NCBI RefSeq assembly: GCF_023856365.1
Contig: NC_064533.1
Location: 32,784,118 to 32,848,117, forward strand
Length of the DNA: 64,000 nucleotides
Reading direction: 5' to 3'
Origin: Brienomyrus brachyistius
Lineage: Eukaryota > Chordata > Actinopteri > Osteoglossiformes > Mormyridae
Shown one piece after another: positions 1 through 12,300 of the stretch (its first letter is position 1; the number at the start of each line of letters is the position of its first letter). A program made the translations under genes and the position numbers. The notes under the pieces were generated by a model. It made no database searches, had not been told where the DNA came from, and was given only the letters and a program-made list of their open reading frames with translations.

Positions 1-178
1 ACTCCAATTAGCCTCAGCATGTTTTTGGACTGTGGGGGGAAACAGGAGTACCCAGAGGAAACCCCACGACGACATGGGAAGAACATGCAAACTCTGCACA
101 CGTGACCCAGGCGGAGACTCGAACCCGGGTCCCAGAAGTGTGAGGCAACAGTGCTAACCACTGCACCACCATGCCTCC
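1..178 (-). mobile_element. SINE copy 1 (DANA/V-SINE-like), cut by window edge
   Basis: Minus-orientation copy of the same element as at 2582 and 55486. The tRNA-like head, with the A-box-like TGGTGCAGTGGTTAGCAC and a B-box-like GACTCGAACCCGGGTC, ends near 178. Confidence 0.8.
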
Positions 179-784
179 CTCACTTGTATGTCAATGAACA
201 TCTATTATCTGAATGTGCATGCATTAAGATATGTGGACTGCCTCATAATCTGTAATTATATAACCTGACCACTTGGTGGTGCTATATGAGATAACGGAAC
301 ATGGAAATGCTTCAGAACTTGGGTCTGCATAAGTGAACGTGATTTACTTTTTTTCTGTGGATCTAGAATAGTAAACTGACAGACTAAACTTGCTTTAGTA
401 GAAGAAAAAAAAAAGGCAATTTCAAAATACAGAACATCAGGAGTGTATTTGGAATTATTTCATGGAAAATAATCTGCTTCATTAGGAGGTCTCTAAGAGG
501 GCTGACCATCCCCTCAAGAGTATTTCTTTTGCATACCAATGTTTGTAACCCTTTCTGTCTGACTTGTGTGTTTTTGCTAGTGAACCAGTCAGATCTGAAG
601 CTTCAGATGGGCGAGGACCCCCGTAAGAGCAGCTGCTCACAGCTGGAGTCCTGCCATCAGAAGGTATTCCTGAGAAGCTCTCAGCTTTGCCATCCATTAA
701 GTGGCCTTTGCCATTTTCCTTGTGTTGTTCAAGCTCAGTGGGATGCAGTAACTTGCCCTCGGGCCGAGGCACATGGGGCTTAAT

Positions 785-1075
785 GTGCGGACACACACAC
801 ACAGATACACGGGTTTGTAATTATATCTTTATCTTCATTCGTTTCTATGGGGAAGACCCTAATCCCAACATGACAACCTTAACCCCTACCCAGCCATAAC
901 CTTAACCATAAGTAACCAAACAAAATGTGAAACTTCTGATATCTTTTACTTTTTTGATTGCATTCATAGATCTTTGTGGGGACCTCAAAAATGATCCCCA
1001 CAACGTCAAAAAACAGGGTTTTATTACATTATGGGGGACACACAAGAGGCAAGCCAACCATTCACACACACAGCT
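785..1075. repeat. Teleost-type interspersed repeat
   Basis: Recognised by texture: CA-rich head, CCTAATCCC/AACCTTAACC stretches, and a GTGGGGACC...ATCCCCAC hairpin at 974-1001. The class was not determined. Confidence 0.45.
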
Positions 1076-1084
1076 GGCGAGCAG

Positions 1085-1325
1085 GTTGTAAACTGCTAAT
1101 ATATTCTGCTATTTCGCACTGTATATACCATTGTGATACATTGTATTGCACAGTTTATTTTTAAATGTATTGCTTCTATGTCTGTTTAATTACTGATTTT
1201 CATTTACATATTTATTGCTTTTTCACATCCTTTTGTAGCATATCTTGTATTTTGTTGTAACTTTCTGTGCAACTGGGCAAAAGATTTTCCCCTCAAAGGG
1301 ACCAATAAAGTTCTACCTTATGCAT
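1085..1325 (+). repeat. Probable LINE 3'-end remnant
   Basis: AT-rich 3'-UTR-like DNA ending CAAAGGGACCAATAAAGTTC, with a poly(A) signal placed as in fish LINE tails. No coding remains. Confidence 0.35.
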
Positions 1326-1421
1326 TTTATCCACTAAAGGGTCATTTTTCAAAACAAACTAGGCGTTCTATGTAAATTGGGTGAATGGCTGAAACAACCT
1401 ATAAGAGGCACTCTGTTGACT

Positions 1422-1440
1422 CCCCCCCCCCCCCCCCCCC
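1422..1440. repeat. Homopolymer C tract
   Basis: About 19 consecutive C residues. Confidence 0.9.
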
Positions 1441-1699
1441 GATTTTTCTTTACACGATAACTAGCATCTCTCTCACTCCCCAAACTACAGCTAGTGCTCA
1501 GCCATTTTTGTACAGTTACTGCCACCTGCCTGATATGTTGCTGATGTGCTGAACACGCTGTATTGTTCAACTTCCACAAAGCCTATTGTGCTGACTGCAA
1601 TGTATAAATAAAATATAAAAGACTTAGTAGCATCTTAATGCATAAAAGGAGGTGACGAGTCTAGTGCCTTGGGAGGTAGATTTGTTTATGGCCAAAACA

Positions 1700-2240
1700 G
1701 TCAATAAATTCTATGGTGGCCATCAGATGTAGTTGCCCAACTCCCACAATGCACCACTCTTGGTATGGAAATCAGACCCAGGAGCTGCCAGTCCCCCACA
1801 AAAGCCATTTGTTTAGTAAAAGAAAACTTGAATGAAACACAAAGCTGTTTTCAGCCTATGATGTCCTTCCTGGGTAGCTTACAGTGCTTTCTTGGTGAGG
1901 TGAGGAAGGCAGACTGCCTATCATGTAATCCTTCTTGGCATATCTTTTCTTTACAACATGGTTTCTTCTCCAAAGTTATTGGCACTAGAGGCGATCATGG
2001 CTATTTTAGCTGTTCCCGTCTCTCAGGGCGCCTTTGGGTGGCATGGACTGAAAATGGAGTTACTTTGTGGGTCTTCTGGGACCAAGGCAGAGAGGCCACT
2101 ACAGAGGAAATACATGTCTCTCATCCTAATTGTGCCATGCATATCCGCTCTAGTTTCTATACTTATTTAGCACCTCTTAATTGTGGGCAGGGCCAACCCC
2201 TGCACGCTAAAATTTCTCAGAACAAAACTTAGGCAGAGTG
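1700..2240. other. No supported gene; chance ORFs
   Basis: A 155-codon frame (1765-2232) shows no recognisable domain, splice context or biased codon use. It runs up to the solo LTR. Confidence 0.3.
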
Positions 2241-2246
2241 AGGTAG

Positions 2247-2533
2247 TGTCATGCCCGGTTCGTACTATCCTCCTGTGTGCCACGCCCCCCTGATTATCCA
2301 CGTGTGCTTCCCTGATTGTACCCAGCTGTACCCTGTTGTCTTGCCTATTTTAGTCCATAGTTACCTTAGTTCTTGGTCCGTCATTGATGTTGGTGAGTCT
2401 TAGTGCTGTCGTTCCATCCTGCCCTGCCCGTACCTTAATAAATCCCCAGTTTCTCCCTGTATTTCGCCTCCTTGCCTGTATCCTGCCCGCTTGCCTGCCT
2501 GTACGCTCACCTGTTTAACCACGGATCGTGACA
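2247..2533 (+). mobile_element. Solo LTR with perfect 5-bp target duplication
   Basis: The 287-bp sequence begins TGTCATGCCC and ends GATCGTGACA (TG...CA). It is flanked by GGTAG at 2242-2246 and again at 2534-2538. It contains an AATAAA. No internal region is present, so recombination between LTRs is inferred. Confidence 0.8.
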
Positions 2534-2581
2534 GGTAGCATGATAAATAATAATAATAATAATAATAAAATAATATATTGA

Positions 2582-2906
2582 GGGGCGGCATGGTGGTGCA
2601 GTGGTTAGCACTGTTGCCTCACACCTCTGAGACTCGAATTCGAGTCTCCGCCTGGGGTCACATGTGTGCGGAGTTTGCATGTTCTCCCCATGTCGTCGTG
2701 GGGTTTCCCCCCACTGTCCAAAAACATGCTGAGGCTAATTGGAGTTACTAAATTGCCCATAGGTGTGAATGTGCCCTGCAATGGGCTGGCCCCCCATCCT
2801 GGGTTGTTCCCTGCCTCATGCCCATTGCTTCCGGGATAGGCTCCGGACCCCCCGCGACCCAGTAGGATAAGTGGTTTGGAAAATGGATGGATGGATGGAT
2901 GGATAA
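2582..2906 (+). mobile_element. SINE copy 2 (DANA/V-SINE-like), near full length
   Basis: The tRNA-like 5' head (GGCGGCATGGTGGTGCAGTG) is followed by the conserved fish SINE body (GAGTTTGCATGTTCTCC) and ends in a (GGAT)n tail. A degenerate (AAT)n tract lies just upstream. Confidence 0.82.
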
Positions 2907-3849
2907 TATATTGATATATAGATTTAGTGGATAGCACCATTGTCTTACACGTTGTGCAATAGGCTCTGGACCCCCCCCCCCCAGTCCTGCAGGGGACAAG
3001 TAGATACAGAAGAAGAATGGGTGGATTAGATTTAAACAGCATCCTTCCAAACTCAAAAATGCTAGAGGCTTGCTGTTCAGTGAGAAGGTAATTAAATAGT
3101 TATGATAATAGTAATAATAAGCAGCATTTAATCTTCCACAATTATTCGCTGCCCACAACCACTGCAAACATTGAGCTTCTGTTTCCTGAATGAGCATGTT
3201 AATTACTCATTACAGCTTGTAAATTAAATCTGTTAATAAAAGCCCTTCTCTTGGATCAATGCTGCAGACGGCCTGTTTATTACATGCACAGGTCTTTCAC
3301 ATTTATGGCCCCTAGTGGGCTGCTCGCCTTTAGGCCCAACAAGTCCTGTAAATGTCAATTAGGTGCTTATGCAAATGAGCTGCGGAGCATACCAGCTGTG
3401 GATAATAACCACAGCCACTGTCAGAATGTCCTCAGAGTGGCCTGTGTCCAGATTTGAGCTTACGGCTCGCGGGATATAATCCAGCTGTCATAGGGGACAG
3501 TCAATTCATCCACGCACCTGTCCCCTTTAATCATGCAGGTGTAACATGTGTCCAGATGTTCGCCCCCTCGGGCTTGCAACTTATAATCTGGCTGTAATGG
3601 GGGTTCATCCATCTTAACCGTGCGATCTCTGCTTTCCTGCCTTAGATTTATACCGGCCTTTGTGTAACATCTAGGACTTAGTTTACGGTGAAATTTCTAA
3701 TCAGGATGACACAATGCACTGCTGAGGTGGGTTAAATAGCTAATTTAATTTAGGATTATTGCACATCCCAAATAAACTTAATTTGGCAATTTTTGCTCTT
3801 TCAGAAAAAAATATATGAAAAATGCACCGTGATTTGCTTCTTCACCATC

Positions 3850-4315
3850 CTTAGTCCCGCAGGATAGGAAACCACACTTTAGATTGCTTTAATAGCATAC
3901 TTCCTACTTTGCAACAGCCTGTTGTTTCACCCTTAAACCCCAAATTAGGATTAACAAACTGAGGATTAGGAGAGGTATGGCATTTTCAGGCATCATCATG
4001 TGTTTTTATGACAGGTCTACTCCCCCATAGGATAGGAAACCACAGTTTAGCATGCTTTAGTAGTATATTTCCTACTTTCTAACAGCCTGTAGTATCACCT
4101 GAAAGTCCTAAATTAGGGTTAGGGTTAGAAAAAGTATGCCATTTCAGGCATCAACATGTGATTTTTATGTTAGTTCTACTCCTCCATAGGATAGGAAACC
4201 ACAGTTTACAATGTTTTAGTAGCATATTTCCTAATTTCCAACAGCCTGTATTATCACCCGAGAGCCCTAAATTAGGGTTAGGCTTAGGAAACTGAGGCTA
4301 GGGTTAGTCTCTCCA
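3850..4315. repeat. Tandem repeat, about 160-168 bp x 2.8
   Basis: Three copies of a unit beginning near GGATAGGAAACCACA start at 3862, 4030 and 4189. Each includes a TTAGGGTTAGG-like stretch and cross-copy mismatches. Confidence 0.85.
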
Positions 4316-4495
4316 GACATAGACATAGTCTCTCCAGCGTGTCCTGGGTCTTCCCCGGGGTCTCCTCCCAGTGGGACATGCCCGGAACACCTCCCCAGGG
4401 AGGCGTCCCGGAGGCATCCTAATCAGATGCCCGAGCCGCCTCATCTGGCTCCTCTCGATGCGGAGGAGCAGCAGCTTTACTCCGAGTCCCTCCTT
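4310..4495 (-). mobile_element. LINE 3'-coding fragment
   Basis: The minus strand encodes the C-terminal end of a non-LTR retrotransposon polyprotein (RIERSQMRRLGHLIRMPPG, then TGRRPRGRPRTRWRD). This is a familiar fish LINE signature. Nothing upstream of it remains. Confidence 0.7.
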
Positions 4496-4951
4496 CCCAA
4501 ATATATGTTTGACTTAATCCGAAGTCCAAAGTCGTTTTCTGAGCAAAGTTGCTACAGTTCCTGTACATGAGTGCATATTGGAGCTTCCTGAGTCGAAGGG
4601 TGTAGCTTTTTGGTGTCATATATTGTGACCCCATACTTGGTATGGTTAGGGTTAGGGATGCTAACATGCTAACTTTCGAGATAACTGCGGATTCTGTATG
4701 TAGGAGGCGCTTTACGTGTAAATCCAAAGTTTTAGCCTGATCAGAGAATGCTAAGGGTTAGGGTTGGGGTTAGGTTCTACGGTTAGGGTTAGATTATAGT
4801 GCTAAATCGTATTATCATCGATTGGTGAGAGGATTGTCCGCGTACAATGATTGTTATCTTTGGATAGGAAACTTCAAATAAAGTTTGTTAGATTCTGTGG
4901 GCAGATTGCTTTTGATTGGTACCACAGTCGTTTTCGTATGACATTGAGTAG

Positions 4952-5455
4952 GGCGCCAATATAAGCAAGAGAGGCGCCAAATTAGTTAGGGGCACCAATT
5001 AAGCAAGGGGAAGCAAAATTCGATAGGGGGGCGCTGACTAGGCAGGAAGGGTGCAAATATAGGCAAGAGGGGCGCCAAGTTACATAGAGGCACTAACTAG
5101 GCAAGAGGGATTCCAAGTTCGATTGGGGTGCAGATTAGGCAAGGAGGTGTCAAGATAGCAAGGGGGTGCCGACTTAGCAAAAGGGGCCCCAAGCTAGAAA
5201 GGGGCGCCAACTAGGCAAAGGGGTGCCACGTCAGCAAAAGGACATTGACTAGGCAAGGCACCAAGCTAGATATGGGTCTTGACTAGACAAGGGACACAAA
5301 GCTAGAAAGGGGTACCAACTAGGGAAGGGGGCACCAAGTTTGATAGGGGCGCTGACTAGGCAAAGGGGTGCTAAGTTAGAAAGCGGCACCAACTAGGCAA
5401 GAGGGGGGCCAAGCTAGAGAGGGGCGCCAACTATGCAAGGGGTGCCAAACTGGAA
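4952..5455. repeat. Degenerate minisatellite, about 38-bp double unit
   Basis: Repeated alternation of AGGCAAGRGGGGCGCCAA and GCTAGAAAGGGGCGCCAACT with many mismatches across about 500 bp. Confidence 0.8.
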
Positions 5456-5504
5456 AGCTAATTGGCTGGAGGAGCTAAGTCAGTCCTCGGGCCCCACTTG
5501 TTCG

Positions 5505-5770
5505 TTATATCGTTGGATGATTGGAAGGATTGGAACAATTGAAATGATTGGACTATGGGAATTATTGGGATGATTGTAATGATTTGGACATTGGAATGAT
5601 GTGATTGATTGGAATGATCAGAATGATTGGAATGTTTGGGTGATTGCAATAATTGGACCATCGGAATGATTTGGGAAACTGGAATCATTGGAATGACAGG
5701 AATGTTGGATGACTGAAAGGTTGGAGAGATTGATTGACTGGAATGTTGGAATGATTGGGACGTTTGGAAC
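5505..5770. repeat. Short-period tandem repeat (TGATTGGAA-like)
   Basis: Irregular reiterations of TTGGAATGATTGG over about 265 bp, which keep a minus-strand frame open by chance. Confidence 0.75.
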
Positions 5771-5824
5771 TTTATAAGTGTCCTTGGGTCGTGAGATGGA
5801 GTTATTTGTATATTACGTATAAGA

Positions 5825-5875
5825 TCCATCCATCCATTTTTCAAACTGCTTATCCTTCTGGGTCGCGGGGGGTAT
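5825..5875 (-). repeat. SINE 3'-tail fragment
   Basis: Only the (ATCC)n tail and the adjoining cttatccttctgggtcgcgg segment of the same SINE remain. Confidence 0.55.
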
Positions 5876-5879
5876 ATGA

Positions 5880-8800
5880 TAATATACTTCATAATATTAA
5901 TATAATATACTAAGTTCTCTTTCACCATGGTATACAAAATGACAGTCAAACTATTTTATAGGTAACACAAACATTGAATTATTTAATTCTAATTTTTATA
6001 ACAACTATACAATATATGTTGTGTGTGTTAGACTTAAATTAAAACATTTCATATTGAAATATTAAGCTTTATTGTTATAGTTGCACTTCAACAATGTATA
6101 TGTATTTATCTGAATTAAATTCCATTTTATTTCTAAATTCCTTAAATTCAAAATCAAGTGGCATTTTTGTGCATTATCATAAGATGTATTATTGTTTGGT
6201 GCAAAATACTGCATCAATAACTTTTTCTGATCTATTTCAGGCGACCACTGTGTCTCTGCGGCAGAATAGCAGTCAAAAGTTCAAGTAAAGAACCACGTAG
6301 ATATTAAGTTGACAAACTGGTTGGATCACTTGATAATCTTTGAACAAGATACAGCTGCTTTGGTACTTTTAGGGAACTACTTTAGTTACGAAGACAGTGG
6401 CACCCGCAGAATTCTATACAGTAAAAACATTTCTTCATTCAGATATTCTTAAGCAACTGATTACAATAGCACACTTGAGTCACAGCTCTCCTAACACCTT
6501 TCTGCATACATTACCCATAATCCAAGTCGAAGACTCAAAATCAATATGCCACCCAATTGCGATATCTCTTACACGACTACGGCAACCTGTACTGTAAATC
6601 ATTAAGATGAGTAAGACTCATAACTAACATACAATTAAAAGTAAGGTCAGAACTAAGAACAGTATTTGATTCGCTCACAGAAATACGGTTCCCTAACCAC
6701 CACGGATAACGCAAACAAAATTTTAATGCTAATATAGAAAAGGCTGAAAGGTCCATTTTGGTCAGAGTTTTTCACATGACGATATTAAATTTAATGTTGA
6801 TAGGTGTGGACCAAAATAAACAACATGCAGTGATAATTTAACGTGTGCCTTTATTGTGCACAAATACATTTACATCGTCTGGACATTATTTATATGACGC
6901 CTGCAAGCGAGTCGAACCCTTTTTTCCCAGTAATATACGGCACTTTGGCACTTTATTTTTGAAATGTTATCGATATATTTTACAACTATTCATGAAAATA
7001 CAATGTTTCAAGGAACTAACCATGTTTCAAGGAAATATGTACATTTTAAAAGCGTACTTATTATATTATTGAGTTTACCCGGAATAAATTGGCTGATTGG
7101 CTGAATAAGATGTTTATCATTTGCTCAACTTACTTGTCAGTCCGATATAGTTGTTTACGTATGACAATTATACATGATGTTGACATAACTTTATAATTAT
7201 TATTTCATCCATTAACTGGTGTTGGCTGTATTATTTGATTTTAGTAAGGCCAATGCGAATTTACTTGTCAGTCCAAAATTACACCATTTCCTTCTAATTC
7301 ACATGACTCTACAAAAAGTCATAAAAACGTTAGGCACTCTGTAATCAGTTACTCGAGAATTTATGAGTTTTGTAATGTTTTAACAGTACAAAAAGAACGC
7401 GTGCTGATAATTCAAACCGACTCGAAGGCTTTAATATTGTGGTGTTTGTTGATTCCAATAATTCCACGTTGAGAACGGAGTTCTGATTCTATGCTCTTCT
7501 ATTTGGCAGTGCTGAGGAAAAACTACACCAGGTACCCAACAAGAATCGAACACAGGGTTGTCAGGCACTGAACTCTAAGATACACACACGATGAGAGATT
7601 TACGGAAGCTAATTACACATGAGGATCGGACAGGGTACACGCAAGACACAGGCAAACACACGCGAAACAATAAGGAATATAACCACTAACAACAACAACA
7701 ACAACACAAAGGCTATTTACAACTTACAAGCGGGGCATGCTGGGACATGTGCAAATCGATCAGACGGCGCTTGGCTCACCAACGCCACGATACTGATGAA
7801 GACAAGATGAATCCTATTGCTGATTGCTATTGTAATCATGCAGTTACTTAAGAATTGTTAATTGGAAGGAGGAAATATTTTACAGTGTATTTTTAGATCT
7901 ACGATTTAAGGCACTGAAAAAAATAATTGGTTAATGGATTTCGAGAATAAAGTAATAATATTTCGATGAAGCCTATAGGAGTCAAAATGAGACGTCAAAG
8001 TTCTTTGTAGGAAAAAGTTTACAAGAATATTACTGGCATTTTTAATTGAAGTTCAGAATTATACACGCTTAGAAGTGTGACACGTCATCATAATTATTTA
8101 TATGTAGTAAAGCGTTACTGAATACTTTTTTTTGTTTTCTGATGTTATGTATTTCGCATTTGCAGTATGACTGCTAAAATGCCATATTGTTGTTTCAAAT
8201 ATTTTACCAGTAGATGCCGCAATAGATCTCTAACAGACGTTTCGGTGAATCGCTGGTGGAGTAGCGTAATACAGCCAGATTTGTACGCGCCCCCGCCGCG
8301 GCTAACAGTACGGGACACAATAGGCCTATATTCCACCGAGTTCACGGGCTTTCTCTGCTCAATATCTGAATTGCAATATTGAATGTTACGTTTCTCTCTT
8401 AAACTCTCTTAGCATTTTTGTTGTATGTCATCTCCCGTTAAACAGGACTGCTCCCGTTCGGTTACAACTTTATTTCCGTGTTACTGCGGCTCTATAATGT
8501 TGCGGTGTTGCCTTGGAAATCAATGTATGGAACACCCGATCATTGTCTTCCACAAAATATATCTGACCAACATTTTAGTGAAACATGGTGTTTTCATTAT
8601 TTAATTCTATTGGGATTTGGAGATGATACACTTTATTATGTTTATTTAAATGTGGTGTTTTAAGCGGAACATTTGGAGTGACGCTGGAATATGAGGAATG
8701 ATTGTTTAGTATTGAGCCGAGGATAACAGAATGGATCCAGTATAACTGGATTCAGATGGCAACTATTAGTGAAGCGTGTACTGGAAGCGTTTTAAACAGA

Positions 8801-9158
8801 TATAGCTTAACACTTTGAGAAAGAGAGTCCTGCTCCAGAGTTAAAGTGGAGTTTTGATCTGGTGTTTGCAACCTGTACTCCCAGCCAGGGGCTTTGCATG
8901 TTCAACAAATACTCAGCAGCAGGTGTTTGTCATATCTCTCAAGAAGTGTATCAGTTAAGTAAAGGCAACGTAATATTCGGTCCTGAAAGGTAATGTGGGG
9001 TAAAATATGTGGATTTTACTGGACCTGAAACAAAGATAACACGCAGCTATTCTGCTTATAATTGTCATTTGTTGTAGTTTTGGTGTCCTGGCCCGCATGT
9101 CCCCTGCATTGTGTCCTGTGCTTCCTGGGACTGATGCCAGGCTCGTGATGACCCTGTA
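5880..9158. other. AT-rich intergenic DNA, nothing supported
   Basis: No ORF with recognisable homology, no splice-linked exons and no clear repeat ends. A short (AAC)n tract is at about 7685-7710. Confidence 0.4.
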
Positions 9159-9159
9159 C

Positions 9160-9324
9160 AGTAGTGTTTCTCAGCCTAGTCCTTGGGGACCATGTTTTTG
9201 CTCCTTCCTAAATTCCAACTGTACCAGGTATCCAGTGTTCTTGATTGTCTACTTCAAGGGAGTTGGGAGGGAGCAAAAATGTGGACTGTCAGGGGGTCCC
9301 CAAGGACTGGGTTGATAAACAGTG
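9160..9324. mobile_element. hAT-type MITE
   Basis: Near-perfect inverted ends (left GTCCTTGGGGACC, right GGTCCCCAAGGAC, with GTTTCTCAGCC versus its inverse outside). It is 165 bp and non-coding. Short ORFs across it are incidental. Confidence 0.65.
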
Positions 9325-12300
9325 AAGAAAAAGGCAGGGGTGCATTACAAAACACTGATTTCATCCATTTACCATGGACATTTTCTGAATTAGGGTAACA
9401 ATAAGGTCCAAAGTGCAACACTGAAAGGTCTCAGACTCTTTCTGGAGGTGTGACTTATGTCAGTATTTGGAAAATGATGTGAAGGATTTTATGAAGTTTT
9501 GAATAATAAAGGATGTTTAAATGTCACACTTTCCTGTGGGAAAACCTCCTGTTTAAAATGCTGTAGTAAACAGTCTTACTATTCTGGCTTATCACAAACA
9601 GCAGTCAGCAGAAACTTATCTGCCATCTCTGTGCCATTGTTTGTGAGAATCTCTAGCTATTAGCTGGAGGGAATTGTGAGAGTGACACATGGCTTTAATT
9701 CCCAGACGCCAAACATTATAACCTGTAACTCACCCAGCAGCCATGGTCGCTCACTCACTCGCTCGCTCACTCGCATAGCACCTGACATTTATTTTATGCA
9801 CTTTACTGTAGCATTCTTCAGTATAACACCTCCATGGGCCACACACTTTATAGCTAGATTTTGAATATGATTTGTCTATTTCAGGAGAGTAAAATGGGAT
9901 ATTTTATACTGCATGGGTTTTAAACCTCATACAGTTTTATGAAAATTTTTATTTAAAAATTAATAAAAATATTAATAAAAATGTATTTAAAAATGTATTA
10001 TTTAAAAATATTTACATGAGCATACTATTTATTACAGAACATTTTTATTGACGAACATGAAATACATTCGCAGACTCCAATTTTAAAATAAAGTGTTCAG
10101 AACCTCGCACCAGTCAACAGATTAAATGTTTTAAAGTATATTTTTAGGCAATTTTCTTATAAAAGAAAGTCGTATGTTCATTCCTTTCTTGCTACAAACA
10201 CACCGTGATACAGGTTTTGTTATGATTATATGTTCTCATTCTGAGCTTTAATGTGTGACATGCTAATAGCTATGATTAGCATGCAGTGTTTATCGGTGCT
10301 TATTTGAAGAGCGTGTACTGTGTGTGCATGTTGGAATGTGACGGGTACAATTTTGAAAGCTGGCACTGAACGCACTCAGGTAACAGTGGCATTAAAACAC
10401 ACCTTCCTCTGCCCACCGTCACTATTCATTTCTTTACTCTGTCTGCCATTCACTGGAACACAGGAAATGTAAATCAGTGTCATTCTCCCCCACTGAAGTG
10501 CCCCTTTTATTACTGGTTTCCTTTCTGGAGACTCTGTGTTAGACCAGGAAGAAAGCAAAGGATTCTGGGGGCACTTAGTGCAGGTAGGAGGGCAGCTGGT
10601 CAAACTGGGAGATGAAGCACTTGACGACGGCATAGGATGTGTGTGTGTGCCGACCAGCCGCCCAGCACTTCCCCGGCTGATGGTCCCCCAGCCTCTGAGT
10701 CTCATGCAGGCTCCGCATTAGCAGGCCCGTGGAGGGGGCCGGGCTTTCAGCCGGGGCCCTAAGTGCCAACAGCCCCACGTTTCATCTGCCTCAAAATAGG
10801 GGCTGAGGCACAACAAATAAGTCGCGCTTCGCGACACACATGCTGTATGAACTTGTTTATGTTAAAAATATATTTATGATCCTTATGAGCCTAATGGGGT
10901 ATTCTGGGCGGATGCACCCACAAACTGCTCAGACTTCTGAGTGAAAGTTTGCTTTCATGTGCTTTATTCGTGGCTTTTGAAACGTATTATTTTGTTGTGT
11001 TTTTCACCACATTTCATATCCTGATGAATATTGTGTATCCATTTAAAGACTCCAGAATTTCTTCCTCCAGGGTTTGCGAATGATTCCGCCCAAGTCTGCT
11101 GGCACAGGAGGCCCAGTACAAAGCTTGCCACCAGTTTGCTGATCTGATAGTTATCAGGCTACGTTTAATCTAAGCTGTACTGTGCTTTCAGCCGATTATA
11201 ATAACATTCTCTTGTTTTGCGTGAAAAAAGGGGCTCTTAGCTTAACTGTTGTGATTGATTTTAGGTTTTATTTTACAAACGAATCATGGAACATTCCCGC
11301 AATATGATTCCTATCATGATTCAAATCAAATGAATAGCCAATAATAATATAGTTCCATCCATATATAGACTCATTTTTTGTAGTGGAGGGTTATGGTTGT
11401 GTGCTAGTTTGTTTATTTCATTTAGGATGTGTACACTTGCTTTCTGATATTTCAAGAGATATTACCGTCTGAGAGACAGTGATATACTCAGACTGTAGTG
11501 TGATTAATGATATATTCATCTGTCCTCCTGCTTCAGAAGACAAACGAAAAAAAATAAATCTGACAACACTTGACACCAGTCGGAGCCCGCACAGGAGACC
11601 CATGACCTACGTGACCTTCAAGCTGGGGTAACTCAAGCGAAGTAAACATGTTTTGGTTGTGATCATAATAAGTTGACATTATAGGGCCTTCAAATGCCAA
11701 AGGTTTGTTTCCCAAATATATGGAGGGAGGGGTTGGGGCAGCAAGGTCTGCTGTTCAGAACAAACGGCCGGATCTGCACATCCATTTTTTGAGATCATTC
11801 TGTGATGTTTGTCGTGCCCTTAGTTTTAGCTTTTGTGTGTCAACATAAAATACTACTGGCCCCTTACTTAATAACAAGTCATCTTCCAGAAAAGGAAGAT
11901 ATTTTTTCCCTTATGTAAGGTCTGCATTCATTCATTATTTGTTTGTTTGTTCATTTGTTTGAATCTCTTTAAGGTGTAATTGGAGCCTAAATCTATTCTT
12001 AGGTTTTTTAAGAGTTAGAAGGTAGGTTCTGCAAATCACGTGTTTAAGAAATGTGTGTTTCTCTTACACAAGACAATTGAATCCATAGGGAAGTGAGTTT
12101 GGAAAGGTTTATCGAAATCAGCATCAATTATGAAAAGAGTTTGGGAATTTCTGTAGGAATGAGAATGCTAGGGGAATTGTTGTCTCCCCTAGCTCTATTA
12201 GGTTTGTGGTACAAATATTTGGTGGACGATTCTAGAAGGATCACAGCCTCCCTAAACATCAATCAGGTGAAACACCTTTCACTAATAAACCGGCTGTTAG

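Noticed and set aside
1765..2232. 155-codon plus frame
   Set aside because: No recognisable protein features, another frame overlaps, and no exon structure supports it.
7420..7560. tRNA-like B-box (GTGTTCGATTC, minus strand) considered as a SINE or tRNA
   Set aside because: No convincing A-box or cloverleaf around it.
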